Assembly (NCBI GenBank): GCA_031180825.1
Contig: JAPSLM010000009.1
Span: 124,001-188,000 of the forward strand
DNA length: 64,000 nt
Reading direction: 5' to 3'
From: Paenibacillus sp.
GTDB lineage: Bacteria > Bacillota > Bacilli > Paenibacillales > NBRC-103111
Shown piece after piece: positions 16,326-26,088 of this stretch. Each line of letters begins with the position of its first letter. The first letter of the stretch is position 1. A program made the translations under genes and the position numbers. The notes under the pieces were generated by a model. It worked only from the letters and a program-made list of their open reading frames with translations, did no database searches and was not told the DNA's origin.

Positions 16326-18989
16326 ATGAAAAAGCGATGGACCGGCCTTTTACTGTTCATGTTCTCATGCCTGGTGTTTGCCGCGGGCGCTCAAGCGGCG
16401 CAGCCGCATTCGTCCTATTGGTTCCCGGAGGATCTGCACCGCTGGACGCCGCAGGGAGACAAGGATGCGGAGTTCAACCGCAGCACAATTGCCCTGCAGG
16501 ACCGATTCACAGGATATCAAGTTAATAAGCACGCTACGGTCGAACCGAAAGTGGCAGCGCTTTCGGCGATGAACCGGCAAACCAGCGGCGTGCCGTCGCA
16601 AGGGTCGGAGAAGTTCGACGCGAATACGTTCGGCTACTGGGCTTACGTCGACAAGCTCGTCTATTGGGGCGGGTCGTCCGGCGAAGGCATCATCGTGCCG
16701 CCGAGCGCAGACGTGACGGATGCGGCCCATAAGAACGGCGTTCCGGTGCTCGGCACTGTCTTTTTCCCGCCGAGCGTTTACGGGGGCAAGTTCGAATGGG
16801 TGAAGCAGACGATCCGGCAAAACCCGGACGGCTCGTTCCCGGTGGCGGATAAGCTGCTCGAAGTGGCGAACTATTACGGCTTCGACGGCTGGTTTATCAA
16901 CCAGGAGACGGAAGGCGGCACGGCGGAAGACGCCGCGGCGATGCAGAAGTTCCTCGCCTACCTGCAAGCGAAGAAGCCGGCAGGAATGCAGATCATGTGG
17001 TACGATTCGATGACCTCGGACGGGGCGATCGCTTGGCAGAACGCGCTGACGGACCGCAACCAAATGTTCCTGCAGCAGGGCAGCGAACGCCGCTCCGACA
17101 GCATGTTCCTGAATTTCTGGTGGCGCTCGCTGGAGCCGTCCGCGAACAAAGCCAAGAGTCTGGGCCGCAGCCCGTACGAGCTGTTCACGGGCATCGATGT
17201 CGAAGCGAAGGGCTATGATACGAAAATCAGCTGGAACGCGATCTTTCCCGAGGGCAAGAAAGCGGTTACTTCGCTTGGCATTTACCGCCCGGACTGGGCG
17301 TTCAATTCGTCGGAGAATCAGGAGCAATTTTACGCGAAGGAAAATAAATTCTGGGTCGGTCCGACCGGCAACCCGGCCAATACGTCCGGCACGGCCGATT
17401 GGAAGGGTATTGCGCACTATGTCGTGGAGCAGTCTCCGGTAAACGATCTGCCGTTTACGACGAATTTCAATACGGGCAACGGGCAGCTGTTCGCCGTGAA
17501 CGGGGAAGTCGTGCGGACGACGCCGTGGAACAACCGGAGCTTGCAGGATGTGCTGCCGACTTGGCGCTGGATTGCGGAAAGCAAGGGGGAAGCGCTGAAG
17601 CCGAGCTTCGATTTCACGACCGCTTATTACGGCGGCAGCTCCTTGAAGCTGGCCGGAACGCTCAGCCCGCAGAACGCTACGCATCTGAAGCTGTACAAGA
17701 CGGATCTGCCCGTGGAGCAGAACACGAAGCTGTCGCTTACTTTCAAGACGCAGACGAAGCACGCGGACTTGAAGGTGGGACTGGCGTTTGCCGATCAGCC
17801 CGGCAAGTTCGTATTCCTTGACGCGGGCGGCTTGCATCCCGGAACGTGGGATACGCAGACGTTCAACCTGAATCCGTACCGCGGCAAGCGGATCGCCGCC
17901 ATCTCTCTGCATGCGGACGCGAAGCAGACGATTCCGGACTTCTCGGTCAACATCGGGCAGCTCTCCGTCTATAACGCCAAAGACGATCCGAATCCGGTAC
18001 CCGAAGTTCGCGGCTTGAATGTGAAGGAAGCCGAGTTCAAGGACGGCATCTACGGCGATGCCCGTTTGGAATGGTCGGCCACGGATCGTCCGGTCCGCTA
18101 CTTCGAGGTGTACAGGCTGAAACCGGACGGCAGCAAAGAGCTGCTCGGCGTCACGCCGAACCGGGTGTACTACGTGCCGATGCTGCGCCGGATCGGGCCG
18201 GAAGCGCAGACGAAGCTGGAAGTTGTCGCGCTCAGCGCGGACGGACGGCGCGGCAAAGCGGCGCAGACCGTGGTCACCTGGCCGGCGTATCCGAAGCCGG
18301 TGGCGGCGTTCGCGGCGGATAAGACGCTTGTCGCGCCGGGGCAGCCGGTGACGTTCATCGACCAGTCGTCCGAGGTGACGGAGCAGCGGGTGTGGTCGTT
18401 CCCGGGCGGGACGCCGTCTACCAGCACCGAGAAGCAGCCGGTCGTCACGTATGCCGCCGAAGGAACGTACAGCGTGACGCTGACGGCGAAGAACTCGGTA
18501 GGCGACAGTACCGTCACCAAAGAAGCGTTCATCACGGTGGCCAAGGACGCCGCCGGCGGGGTGAAAAATCTCGCCCTGAACAAGCCGGCGGCGGCGGACG
18601 GCGCTTGCGGACCGAACGAGGCGGCAGCCTATGCCTTCGACGGGAAGGTGACGGGCAACAGCAAGTGGTGCGCGCTCGGCAGCGGGCCGCACTGGCTGTC
18701 GGTCGATCTGGGCGCGAGCTACACGATCAGCGAGTTTGTGGTGAAGCATGCGGAAGCGGGCGGCGAGGCGGCCGCGTTCAATACCCGCGACTTCCATATT
18801 CAAGTCAGCAACGACGGCAGCACTTGGAACGACGTCGTTCAGGTTCAAGGCAATACGGCCGCGGAGAGCAAGCATCCGATCGCGCTGACGAAGGCAAGAT
18901 ACGTGAAGCTGATCATCGATAAGGCCACGCAAGGCGGCGATACAGCAGCTCGTATTTACGAGTTCGAAGTGAACGGATTGGCAAAATAG
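16326..18989 (+). CDS. Secreted GH85 endo-beta-N-acetylglucosaminidase with PKD and F5/8C domains
   Basis: An 887-residue exported enzyme. The signal peptide ends near GAQA-AQP. The catalytic domain (about 25-380) begins SSYWFPEDLHRWTPQGD and contains KLVYWGGSSGEG and FDGWFINQE, where Asn192 and Glu194 correspond to the GH85 catalytic pair. GH85 enzymes cut the GlcNAc-GlcNAc core of N-glycans. Then come beta-sandwich regions, a PKD domain (about 655-740, TYAAEGTYSVTLTAKNSVGDS) and a C-terminal discoidin/F5-8C (CBM32-like) domain (about 750-887, WLSVDLGASYTISEFVV). Start chosen at 16326: GGGAGGAAACACG and a signal peptide follow. It adjoins a YesMN/ABC glycan uptake module. Confidence 0.9.
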   Translation: MKKRWTGLLLFMFSCLVFAAGAQAAQPHSSYWFPEDLHRWTPQGDKDAEFNRSTIALQDRFTGYQVNKHATVEPKVAALSAMNRQTSGVPSQGSEKFDANTFGYWAYVDKLVYWGGSSGEGIIVPPSADVTDAAHKNGVPVLGTVFFPPSVYGGKFEWVKQTIRQNPDGSFPVADKLLEVANYYGFDGWFINQETEGGTAEDAAAMQKFLAYLQAKKPAGMQIMWYDSMTSDGAIAWQNALTDRNQMFLQQGSERRSDSMFLNFWWRSLEPSANKAKSLGRSPYELFTGIDVEAKGYDTKISWNAIFPEGKKAVTSLGIYRPDWAFNSSENQEQFYAKENKFWVGPTGNPANTSGTADWKGIAHYVVEQSPVNDLPFTTNFNTGNGQLFAVNGEVVRTTPWNNRSLQDVLPTWRWIAESKGEALKPSFDFTTAYYGGSSLKLAGTLSPQNATHLKLYKTDLPVEQNTKLSLTFKTQTKHADLKVGLAFADQPGKFVFLDAGGLHPGTWDTQTFNLNPYRGKRIAAISLHADAKQTIPDFSVNIGQLSVYNAKDDPNPVPEVRGLNVKEAEFKDGIYGDARLEWSATDRPVRYFEVYRLKPDGSKELLGVTPNRVYYVPMLRRIGPEAQTKLEVVALSADGRRGKAAQTVVTWPAYPKPVAAFAADKTLVAPGQPVTFIDQSSEVTEQRVWSFPGGTPSTSTEKQPVVTYAAEGTYSVTLTAKNSVGDSTVTKEAFITVAKDAAGGVKNLALNKPAAADGACGPNEAAAYAFDGKVTGNSKWCALGSGPHWLSVDLGASYTISEFVVKHAEAGGEAAAFNTRDFHIQVSNDGSTWNDVVQVQGNTAAESKHPIALTKARYVKLIIDKATQGGDTAARIYEFEVNGLAK

Positions 18990-18997
18990 CACGGAGG

Positions 18998-19043
18998 CCG
19001 CTTGTCTCCCTTATCTGCGGATAAGGAGACAGGCGGTCTTTTT
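18998..19043 (+). terminator. Terminator after GH85 gene
   Basis: Twelve-base stem CCGCTTGTCTCC (18998-19009) with GGAGACAGGCGG (19025-19036) followed by TCTTTTTG, eight bases after the stop. Confidence 0.85.
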
Positions 19044-19086
19044 GCCCCTTTCCAAATACGTATCGGATACGGAGGGAGGCCCGGCC

Positions 19087-20937
19087 ATGGTATCGGCGGT
19101 TCGGACGTTTTACAAAAATCATATCGAGAAGAAGCTGTTCAACAAAATTTTGCTGCTGTATTCGCTCATTATCGTCGTCTCCTTGACGGCGCTCGCCGTA
19201 CTGATCTACCGCAATGCGGCCGAGCAAGCGACGCGCAAGGAGCTGGAAGCGGCCAAGCAGGTGCTGGAGCGGGCGACGCACGAAGTAGAGCGCAGGTATG
19301 AGGCCGGTCAGCAGATGGTGTTCCAATTGTACAGGGACGAGCGGCTGTTACGGGACGTGCTGTTTTTTCTCAACAACGATTTTTCCGATTATCTCCGTTA
19401 CCGGCTGGACCGTTTTGCGGACAATGCGGCCTTTGTCGACAAAAATATGGATTCGTATTTCCAATCGCTGACCTTTGACCGGGAAATTCAGACGATCTGG
19501 CTGTACAGCAGCGTCAAGGGCTTCCTGTACGCGTACCGAGGGCTGGAGGAGCAGGGCTTCGTCTACCCGGGGCCGGAAAACCCGAAAGTTGCGGATCCGG
19601 TCCGCCGGATCCGCCAGACCAAATCGTTTGCGCCGCCGCCATCGTTCGAGCCGGGAACGGACGGGGACCGCAACCGCATGTTTACGATGGCTAACGACAT
19701 CAACGACCCGATTACCTTGCAGAATCACGGCACCCTGCTTGTCGATTGGAAGTGGACCGGCATGGACCGGATCGTACAGAACGACCGGAGCGATTTCAAG
19801 GGGGAGCTGCTTCTGCTGACGGCGGACAGCACCGTGCTGTACGATTCTTCCCGGCGCTATACGGGGCAGAGCTATCCATATATGGGCGCCCTGCGGGACC
19901 AATCCGACCCGGTCGCGCTGGACGAGCCGGCCTATGTACAGCTGAAGACGTTGAACCAAGGCGGCGTCTTGCTTGCCAGCATCGTCCCGGTAGCGAAGGT
20001 AAGCGAAGGGCTTCAGGGGATGAAACGAACAGTCATCGCAGGCACGGGCTTATGCGTGTCCGCCGCCGTGCTGCTGTCGTATTTGCTGATGATCAATTTC
20101 TCGCGCCGTACGCAAACGGTCATTCGCGCCATGCGCAAGCTGCAGGACGGGGACCTCTCGGTACGCGTAACCGTGCAGAAGGAAGACGAGCTGTTCCACA
20201 TCGCCACCAGCTTCAACAAAATGTGCGAAACGCTGCAGGAGCACATCCAGCGGGTATATTTGTCCGAGATCAAGCAGCGTCAGGCGGAGCTGCTCGCGTT
20301 GCAGGCGCAGATCCAGCCGCATTTTCTGTACAACACGCTGGAGGCGATCCGGCTGAAAGCGGTGATGGACGGCAACCGGGATGTCGGGGACATGATCTAC
20401 AGCTTGGGCGCGCTGTTCCAGAATCTGATCAAGCACGAGACGATGGTGACCGTTCAGGACGAGGTCCGGCTGTGCCAGCTGTATTTGAACCTGCTGCGGG
20501 CCCGCTATCCGAACCGGTTCGACTATGAGATTGCAGTCGACGAAGCCGTCGGCCGCTGTACGATTCTGAAGCTGACGCTTCAGCCGATCGTCGAGAACTG
20601 CATTCGCCATGCCTTCCATGGCCCCGCTCCGGACGGCCGGGAGCGCCGGATTATCATCTGCGGCTGGGCCGAGGGCTCCGACGTCCGCATCGCCGTGACC
20701 GACAACGGCTCGGGCATCGCGCCGGAGCGGCTGGCGCAGCTTCGGCGGGACTTGGAGCATCCGCCGCCGTCCGGCGCGTCCATCGGCCTGACGAACGTGA
20801 ACGAGCGGCTGAAGCACAGCTACGGGGAAGCGTACGGCTTGCGGATCGACAGCCGTCCCGGCGAAGGAGCGACGGTGACCGTCACGATTCCGGGAAGCGG
20901 AAGGGGGAACGAATATGTATCGCGTATTTCTGGTTGA
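19087..20937 (+). CDS. YesM-family sensor histidine kinase
   Basis: A 616-residue sensor with a membrane helix near residues 20-40, a large extracellular region (about 45-310), a second helix (TVIAGTGLCVSAAVLLSYLLMI), a HAMP linker (MRKLQDGDLSVRVTVQKEDELFHI), the LytS/YesM-type His-kinase region LLALQAQIQPHFLYNTLEAI with the phosphorylated His, and an HATPase with QPIVENCIRHAF and TDNGSGI. Start at 19087 follows GGAGGG by ten bases. It overlaps the YesN-like regulator by 23 bp. The pair probably senses a glycan and induces the ABC transporter downstream. Confidence 0.9.
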   Translation: MVSAVRTFYKNHIEKKLFNKILLLYSLIIVVSLTALAVLIYRNAAEQATRKELEAAKQVLERATHEVERRYEAGQQMVFQLYRDERLLRDVLFFLNNDFSDYLRYRLDRFADNAAFVDKNMDSYFQSLTFDREIQTIWLYSSVKGFLYAYRGLEEQGFVYPGPENPKVADPVRRIRQTKSFAPPPSFEPGTDGDRNRMFTMANDINDPITLQNHGTLLVDWKWTGMDRIVQNDRSDFKGELLLLTADSTVLYDSSRRYTGQSYPYMGALRDQSDPVALDEPAYVQLKTLNQGGVLLASIVPVAKVSEGLQGMKRTVIAGTGLCVSAAVLLSYLLMINFSRRTQTVIRAMRKLQDGDLSVRVTVQKEDELFHIATSFNKMCETLQEHIQRVYLSEIKQRQAELLALQAQIQPHFLYNTLEAIRLKAVMDGNRDVGDMIYSLGALFQNLIKHETMVTVQDEVRLCQLYLNLLRARYPNRFDYEIAVDEAVGRCTILKLTLQPIVENCIRHAFHGPAPDGRERRIIICGWAEGSDVRIAVTDNGSGIAPERLAQLRRDLEHPPPSGASIGLTNVNERLKHSYGEAYGLRIDSRPGEGATVTVTIPGSGRGNEYVSRISG

Positions 20938-22519
20938 CGACGAGCCGTTCATTATGGAGGGACTCGCTTATTTGATCGATTGGGAGCGGCATGGGCTGCA
21001 GATCGTCGGCAAGGCCGGGGACGGGGCGGAAGCGCTCGAAGCTTTGGCCGGCGAGCCGATCGATATTTTGATTACCGATATCCAGATGCCCCGCATGAAC
21101 GGCTTAGAGCTGATTCGCAGCGTAAGAGAGCTGCAGCCCGACGTGAAATTTATTATTTTAAGCGGGTACAACGATTTCGACTATGTGAAGGAAGGCGTCA
21201 CGCTCGGTATTGAAAATTATTTGCTGAAGCCGGTCAATACGGAAGAATTGATCCGGACGCTGACCGGCACCGTTGCCAAAATCGAGCAGTCCGTCTACAA
21301 GGAAGAGAGCATTAAGCGCCATCTGGAAATTATCCGCGACAATCTCCTGTACCGCTGGGTGACAGCGGCCATCGAGCCGGAGGAGCTGAGAAACCGCGAG
21401 GAGCTGCTCGGCATTCGGCTCGGCCTGCCGGGGTATGTCGTGGGCACCGTCAAGCTGTTGTTCGATCAAGAGCAGGCGGAGCCCGCCGAAGTATCGTCCC
21501 GGGCGGAAACGATTGCCGCCGTAAGGATGTATTGCCAGCGGACGGTGCAATCTTACGGCCCGGAGCAGGCCGTGTTCGCCGATCTCGAAGGCGATCTTGT
21601 GCTGCTCGCGGGGCTGAACGACGGCGATGCGGATCGGATCCGCTTCGTCCGCTTCATGGCGGAGCTGCAAGCCGCCATCCGCGAGCGGTGGGGCCTGCCG
21701 CTGCTGGCGACGGTCGGCGAAGCGTCCAAGGGCGAGGCGGCGGCCCATCGCAGCTACCGCACCGCCAAGCGGATGCAGGACTACTATGTGCTCGCGCCGC
21801 ACGACGGGCCGCTTGTCTACGAAGCGCCTGCACCAACCGCAGCGGCGGAACCTGCGTCGCCTGCGCAGGCGGAGCTGGCCCATTTCTGCAAGCTGCTGTC
21901 GGCCGGGAAGAAGGACGAAGCGCTCGCTTGGGTCAGGGAAGCGTTCGCGCGCCTGCGGGAGACGGAGGGGCTCGCGCCGTCCGACGTCCAGAATACGGCG
22001 ATGGCCGTGCTTGCGGCCGCCGTCCATCATGCCAATCTGATGCGGCAGGAGCACGAAGGCGTCATTGGCGATTACAAGCACTTGTTCTCGCAGGTCGTCA
22101 AGCCGCAGACGATGCAGGAGCTGGAGGAGCTGGTCGAGCGCTTCGTCGACCGCGTGCTCTGCGCATCCGGGGCGGCGGAGCGGGAGTACAGCCCCGTGAT
22201 CCGGCAGGTGCTGCTGGAGGTCGAACGCCGTTATGGAGATGAGCTGTCTTTGAAGACGCTAAGCCAGGCCTTCCACATGAATCCGGTTTACCTCGGCCAG
22301 CTTTTCCACAAGGAAACGGGAGAGACGTTCTCCGATTATGTCAACAAGTACCGGCTTGCCCAAGCGAAGGCGCTGCTCGTCGAATCGAATCTGAAAACGA
22401 GCGACATTTCCGCCCGGGTCGGGTATACGGATACGAGCTATTTTTACAAGCAATTCCGTAAATATTACGGCTTCTCGCCGACGGAATACCGCAATTGGAG
22501 CAAGCTGGGAGGCGGATGA
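20915..22519 (+). CDS. YesN-family response regulator with AraC DNA-binding domain
   Basis: A 534-residue protein. N-terminal receiver (residues 1-120) with FLVDDEPFI, phosphoacceptor in ILITDIQMPRMNG and LSGYNDFDYV. A long middle segment (about 130-420) has no sharp motif. The C-terminal AraC/XylS double helix-turn-helix (ERRYGDELSLKTLSQAFHMNPVYLGQLFHKETGETFSDYV, then RVGYTDTSYFYKQFRKYYGFSPTEYR) is complete. Likely acts on the repeats at 22524-22558 just downstream. Confidence 0.9.
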   Translation: MYRVFLVDDEPFIMEGLAYLIDWERHGLQIVGKAGDGAEALEALAGEPIDILITDIQMPRMNGLELIRSVRELQPDVKFIILSGYNDFDYVKEGVTLGIENYLLKPVNTEELIRTLTGTVAKIEQSVYKEESIKRHLEIIRDNLLYRWVTAAIEPEELRNREELLGIRLGLPGYVVGTVKLLFDQEQAEPAEVSSRAETIAAVRMYCQRTVQSYGPEQAVFADLEGDLVLLAGLNDGDADRIRFVRFMAELQAAIRERWGLPLLATVGEASKGEAAAHRSYRTAKRMQDYYVLAPHDGPLVYEAPAPTAAAEPASPAQAELAHFCKLLSAGKKDEALAWVREAFARLRETEGLAPSDVQNTAMAVLAAAVHHANLMRQEHEGVIGDYKHLFSQVVKPQTMQELEELVERFVDRVLCASGAAEREYSPVIRQVLLEVERRYGDELSLKTLSQAFHMNPVYLGQLFHKETGETFSDYVNKYRLAQAKALLVESNLKTSDISARVGYTDTSYFYKQFRKYYGFSPTEYRNWSKLGGG

Positions 22520-22530
22520 AAACGTTTCTT
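22517..22530 (+). promoter_or_regulatory. cre-like catabolite-response element
   Basis: TGAAAACGTTTCTT matches the cre consensus TGWAARCGYTWNCW at 13 of 14 positions. It begins on the stop codon of the response regulator and lies before the ABC transporter genes. Confidence 0.55.
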
Positions 22531-22558
22531 TAGTTTCTCCACCCGTTCTATAGTTTCT
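22524..22558 (+). promoter_or_regulatory. Candidate AraC-type operator (direct repeats)
   Basis: TAGTTTCT occurs at 22531-22538 and 22551-22558, exactly 20 bp apart, with a further GTTTCT at 22524-22529. Spacing of about two helical turns fits AraC-family dimers. TATAGT overlaps the second copy as a possible -10 with no good -35, as expected for an activated promoter. Confidence 0.4.
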
Positions 22559-22661
22559 TAACTTTCTGCCGCGCTCCGCATTGGGTAAAGTTAGAAAAGA
22601 AAGCGATGTATGCGTTTTCCGAAATGGGCGCGCGGACGCGAAAGAACGGGGGTGAAAGCTT

Positions 22662-23600
22662 GTGGGGACGATGGGACGTACACTGAAGAAGCTAAACCGC
22701 AACAAAACCTTTTTGCTCATGGTGCTGCCGGGAGCCGTCTATTTCCTGCTGTTCAGCTATTTGCCGATGCCGGGGGCGATCATTGCCTTCAAGGAATACC
22801 GCTTTGACCGGGACGGCTTCCTGGCCAGCATATGGCGGAGCAAGTGGACCGGCTTCAAAAACTTCGAATTTTTATTTCAATCCGATGACGCTTACATCAT
22901 CGTGCGCAATACGCTGTTGTACAATTTTGCGTTTATCGTGCTGGGCACGATTTTATCGGTGATGATGGCCATTATTTTGCATGAAATCGTCAACCGCCGG
23001 TGGGCGAAAATTTACCAGACCGGCATGTTCCTGCCTTACTTTTTGTCCTGGGTTATCGTCAGCTATTTCTTGTTCAGCTTCCTGAGCGTGGACCGCGGGG
23101 TGTTGAATCAGGCGCTGACGGCGCTCGGCATGGAGCGCGTCTCCTGGTATGCGGAGCCGGCCTATTGGCCTTACATTCTCGTGCTTGTCAACCTGTGGAA
23201 GGGTGTCGGTTATTCCAGCGTCGTCTACCTGGCGGCCATCATCGGCATCGACAAGTCGTATTACGAAGCCGCGATGATCGACGGCGCGGGCAAATGGCAG
23301 CAGATTTGGAGCATCACCCTGCCTTTTATCCGGCCGATGATCATCATCCTGACGGTGCTGGCGATCGGCGGCATTTTCCGCGCGGACTTCGGCTTGTTCT
23401 ATCAGGTGCCGCGCAATACGGGCGCGCTGTTTCCTGTGACCAACGTCATCGATACGTATGTGTACCGGGGACTGAAGGTGACGGGCAATATCGGCATGAG
23501 CACGGCGGCCGGGCTGTATCAATCGGTGGTCGGACTCGTTCTGGTGCTGGCGACCAACGCCGTCGTGAAGCGGATCAACAAAGAGAACGCTTTATTTTAA
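22662..23600 (+). CDS. LplB-type carbohydrate ABC transporter permease
   Basis: A 312-residue MalF-like permease: six helices, start FLLMVLPGAVYFLLFSYLPMPGAIIAFKEYRF, and the EAA loop YYEAAMIDGAGKWQQIWSITLPFIRP that contacts an ATPase. GTG at 22662 is six bases after GGGGGTGA; an ATG at 22671 is an alternative. No ATPase gene is nearby, as is common for this group, which uses a shared MsmX-like ATPase encoded elsewhere. Confidence 0.92.
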   Translation: MGTMGRTLKKLNRNKTFLLMVLPGAVYFLLFSYLPMPGAIIAFKEYRFDRDGFLASIWRSKWTGFKNFEFLFQSDDAYIIVRNTLLYNFAFIVLGTILSVMMAIILHEIVNRRWAKIYQTGMFLPYFLSWVIVSYFLFSFLSVDRGVLNQALTALGMERVSWYAEPAYWPYILVLVNLWKGVGYSSVVYLAAIIGIDKSYYEAAMIDGAGKWQQIWSITLPFIRPMIIILTVLAIGGIFRADFGLFYQVPRNTGALFPVTNVIDTYVYRGLKVTGNIGMSTAAGLYQSVVGLVLVLATNAVVKRINKENALF

Positions 23601-23631
23601 CACTTCGACGAAAAGGAAAGGGGGAGCCTGC

Positions 23632-24582
23632 ATGCCAATGCCAAGTCCGAATGCGCCTACTGCTGCCGTGCGGAAGAAGAGCCGGGACTTTACGAGGCTG
23701 TCGCCGTTCTGGAACGGCGTGTGCCACGCGATCGCCGGCGGGTTTGCCATGGCTTGCGTATTTCCGTTCGTCTTCGTCGTCATCATCTCGCTGACGGACG
23801 AGCAAGCGTTGGCGAACAACGGCTATCAGGTGTTTCCGGAACTATGGAGCTTCGAGGCGTACCGGTACCTTTTTCGAACCGGAGGTCAGCTGTTCCGGTC
23901 TTACGGGGTAACGCTTTTCGTTACCGTCGTCGGAACGCTGCTCAGCGTGATGACCGTCGCGCTGTACGCTTACGCGCTGTCCAGAAACAATTTCGCGTAC
24001 CGCAACGCCTTTGCGTTCTTCGCCTTCTTCACGATGCTGTTTAACGGCGGGCTGGTGCCTTCCTACATCGTGACGACGCAGGTGCTGCATTTGAAGGATA
24101 CGGTGTGGGCGCTTATTTTGCCTACGTGCGTCAGCGCCTTCTCGATCCTGATCATGCGTACGTTTTTCAAGCAGATGGTGCCCGATGCGATCATCGAGTC
24201 CGGCCGGATCGACGGGGCGGACGAATGGAAGGTGTTCACGCATCTGGTGCTGCCCATCTCGCTGCCGGGACTGGCGACGATCGGCTTGTTCAGCACGCTC
24301 GGCTATTGGAACGATTGGTTCAACGCGCTGCTGTACATTGACAGCCCGAATCTGATTCCGCTGCAGTCGCTGCTGATGAAGATCGAGAGCAACATTCAGT
24401 TTATCGTGCAAAACTCCAGCCTCAGCGACGCCACCCAGCGCTTCGAAATCGCCAAGTCGCTGCCGCAGGAATCGTCAAGAATGGCCATGGTCGTCCTGGC
24501 CACCGGTCCGATCGTGCTCGCTTATCCGTTCTTTCAACGGTATTTCGTGCAGGGCCTGACGATCGGAGCGGTCAAAGAATAA
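23632..24582 (+). CDS. YtcP/LplC-type carbohydrate ABC transporter permease
   Basis: A 316-residue MalG-like permease with the family features FPFVFVVIISLTDEQAL, FFTMLFNGGLVPSYI and the EAA loop IIESGRIDGADEWKVFTHLVLPISLPG, ending in YFVQGLTIGAVKE. Partner of the preceding permease, 31 bp apart; AAGGGGGAG precedes the ATG. Confidence 0.92.
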   Translation: MPMPSPNAPTAAVRKKSRDFTRLSPFWNGVCHAIAGGFAMACVFPFVFVVIISLTDEQALANNGYQVFPELWSFEAYRYLFRTGGQLFRSYGVTLFVTVVGTLLSVMTVALYAYALSRNNFAYRNAFAFFAFFTMLFNGGLVPSYIVTTQVLHLKDTVWALILPTCVSAFSILIMRTFFKQMVPDAIIESGRIDGADEWKVFTHLVLPISLPGLATIGLFSTLGYWNDWFNALLYIDSPNLIPLQSLLMKIESNIQFIVQNSSLSDATQRFEIAKSLPQESSRMAMVVLATGPIVLAYPFFQRYFVQGLTIGAVKE

Positions 24583-24604
24583 CATCGTACAAGGAGGAAC
24601 GCGC

Positions 24605-26074
24605 ATGTTGAAACGGAAACGACTCGCCGCCGGGCTAGCCTCGGTGCTAATGCTGTCCGCGCTGGCCGCCGGCTGCTCCGGCGGTGCCGGGAACCCGGCC
24701 CAAGAAGGAGCGGGCGCCGGAAAAGCGGACGGCCAGCCCGTAGAGCTGATCTGGTACACGATCGGCGGACCGCAAAAGGATGCTGACAAAGTGATGGAGG
24801 CCGTCAGCAAATATACGAAAGAGAAGATCAACGCTGCCGTGAAAATGAAGATGATCGATTGGGGCGACTATTCCCAGAAGATGCAGGTCATCTCCGTCTC
24901 CGGCGAGCCTTACGACATCGCGTTTACGAGCTCGTGGGCCTTCGACTACGTGCAGAACGCCCGCAAAGGCGCGTTTTACGAGATGGACGGCCTGCTGGAC
25001 AAATACGGGGAGGGCATCAAGAAGGCCGTGCACCCTTCGTTCCTTGAAGGCTCCAAGGTGAACGGACACAACTATGCGGTGCCGACCAATAAAGAGCTGC
25101 CCGCGCAGGCCGTATGGCGGTTCAACAAGCAGTACGTCGACAAATACAAGCTGGACCTCTCGAACGTCAGTTCGCTGGAAAGTCTGGAGCCGCTGCTCAA
25201 GACGATGAAGGAAAACGAACCGGGCATATACCCGATTCCAAGCAACGTTGACCCGTTCGTTCCGTTCGATTTTGTCGTGGAAGGGATTCCGTTCGGAGTC
25301 CGGCTCGATACGCAGGATTACAAGATCGTCAACGTATTCGAGACGCCCGAGTACCGGCAAATGAGCGAGACGATGCGCAAATATTACAAGGCGGGCTATT
25401 TGCCGCCCGACGTCGCGACCAAAACGGGCAACGATCACGAGAAAACCGGCAAATGGCTCGTCGACAAAGCGCATACGGTCCCGTTCGCGGACAATTTATG
25501 GTCGGAAGGCTTTAAATATGAGATCGTGTCGAAGCCGATCCATGAGCCGATCGTGTTCAACTGGTCGGTGACCGGCTCCATGATGGCGATCTCCGCGAAT
25601 TCCAAGCATCCCGAGAAAGCGATGGAATTTTTGAACCTGTTGAACAGCGACGCATATTTGCGGAATCTGGTGAGCTACGGCCTCGAAGGCACGCACTATA
25701 AAAAGATTTCCGAGGGCGTCATCGAGCCGATCCCGGATTCCGGCTACTCCATGCCGTCGTTTACGCTCGGCAATATGTTTCTGCTGAACCGGTTTCCGAA
25801 GGACCCGGCCGACAAGTGGGAGCAGTACGAGAAGTTCAACAAATCGGCCAAGAACGCGCCGCTGCTCGGCTTCCAGTTCGACTCTTCGAAGGTGGAGAAC
25901 GAGCTTGCCGCCGTCAAAAGCGTATCGGAAGAATTCAAGAAAGCGCTGGAGACCGGCTCTGTCGAGCCCTCGGAGGTGCTGCCCAAAGCGATCGACAAGC
26001 TGAAAGCCGCGGGCATCAACAAGGTGATGGACGAGGCACAGAAGCAGCTTGACGCGTGGAGAGCGAAGAAGTAA
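24605..26074 (+). CDS. Carbohydrate ABC transporter substrate-binding lipoprotein
   Basis: A 489-residue extracellular binding protein. Signal with lipobox LAAGC, then a Gly/Ala linker and the mature start PVELIWYTIGGPQKDADKVMEAVSKY, typical of the LplA-like SBP group. A C-terminal DUF3502-like region is suggested by GFQFDSSKVENELAAVKSV. It follows the second permease by 22 bp. Substrate unknown; the GH85 neighbour suggests N-glycan oligosaccharides. Confidence 0.9.
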   Translation: MLKRKRLAAGLASVLMLSALAAGCSGGAGNPAQEGAGAGKADGQPVELIWYTIGGPQKDADKVMEAVSKYTKEKINAAVKMKMIDWGDYSQKMQVISVSGEPYDIAFTSSWAFDYVQNARKGAFYEMDGLLDKYGEGIKKAVHPSFLEGSKVNGHNYAVPTNKELPAQAVWRFNKQYVDKYKLDLSNVSSLESLEPLLKTMKENEPGIYPIPSNVDPFVPFDFVVEGIPFGVRLDTQDYKIVNVFETPEYRQMSETMRKYYKAGYLPPDVATKTGNDHEKTGKWLVDKAHTVPFADNLWSEGFKYEIVSKPIHEPIVFNWSVTGSMMAISANSKHPEKAMEFLNLLNSDAYLRNLVSYGLEGTHYKKISEGVIEPIPDSGYSMPSFTLGNMFLLNRFPKDPADKWEQYEKFNKSAKNAPLLGFQFDSSKVENELAAVKSVSEEFKKALETGSVEPSEVLPKAIDKLKAAGINKVMDEAQKQLDAWRAKK

Positions 26075-26088
26075 GCGCATAAGGAAAG

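Noticed and set aside
16365..18992. An 875-codon open frame antisense to the GH85 gene
   Set aside because: It is rich in Arg/His/Leu with no start context or motif, as expected on the reverse of a high-GC gene. The plus strand has a complete enzyme. The same applies to the long antisense frames at 2027-3331 and 40537-42414.
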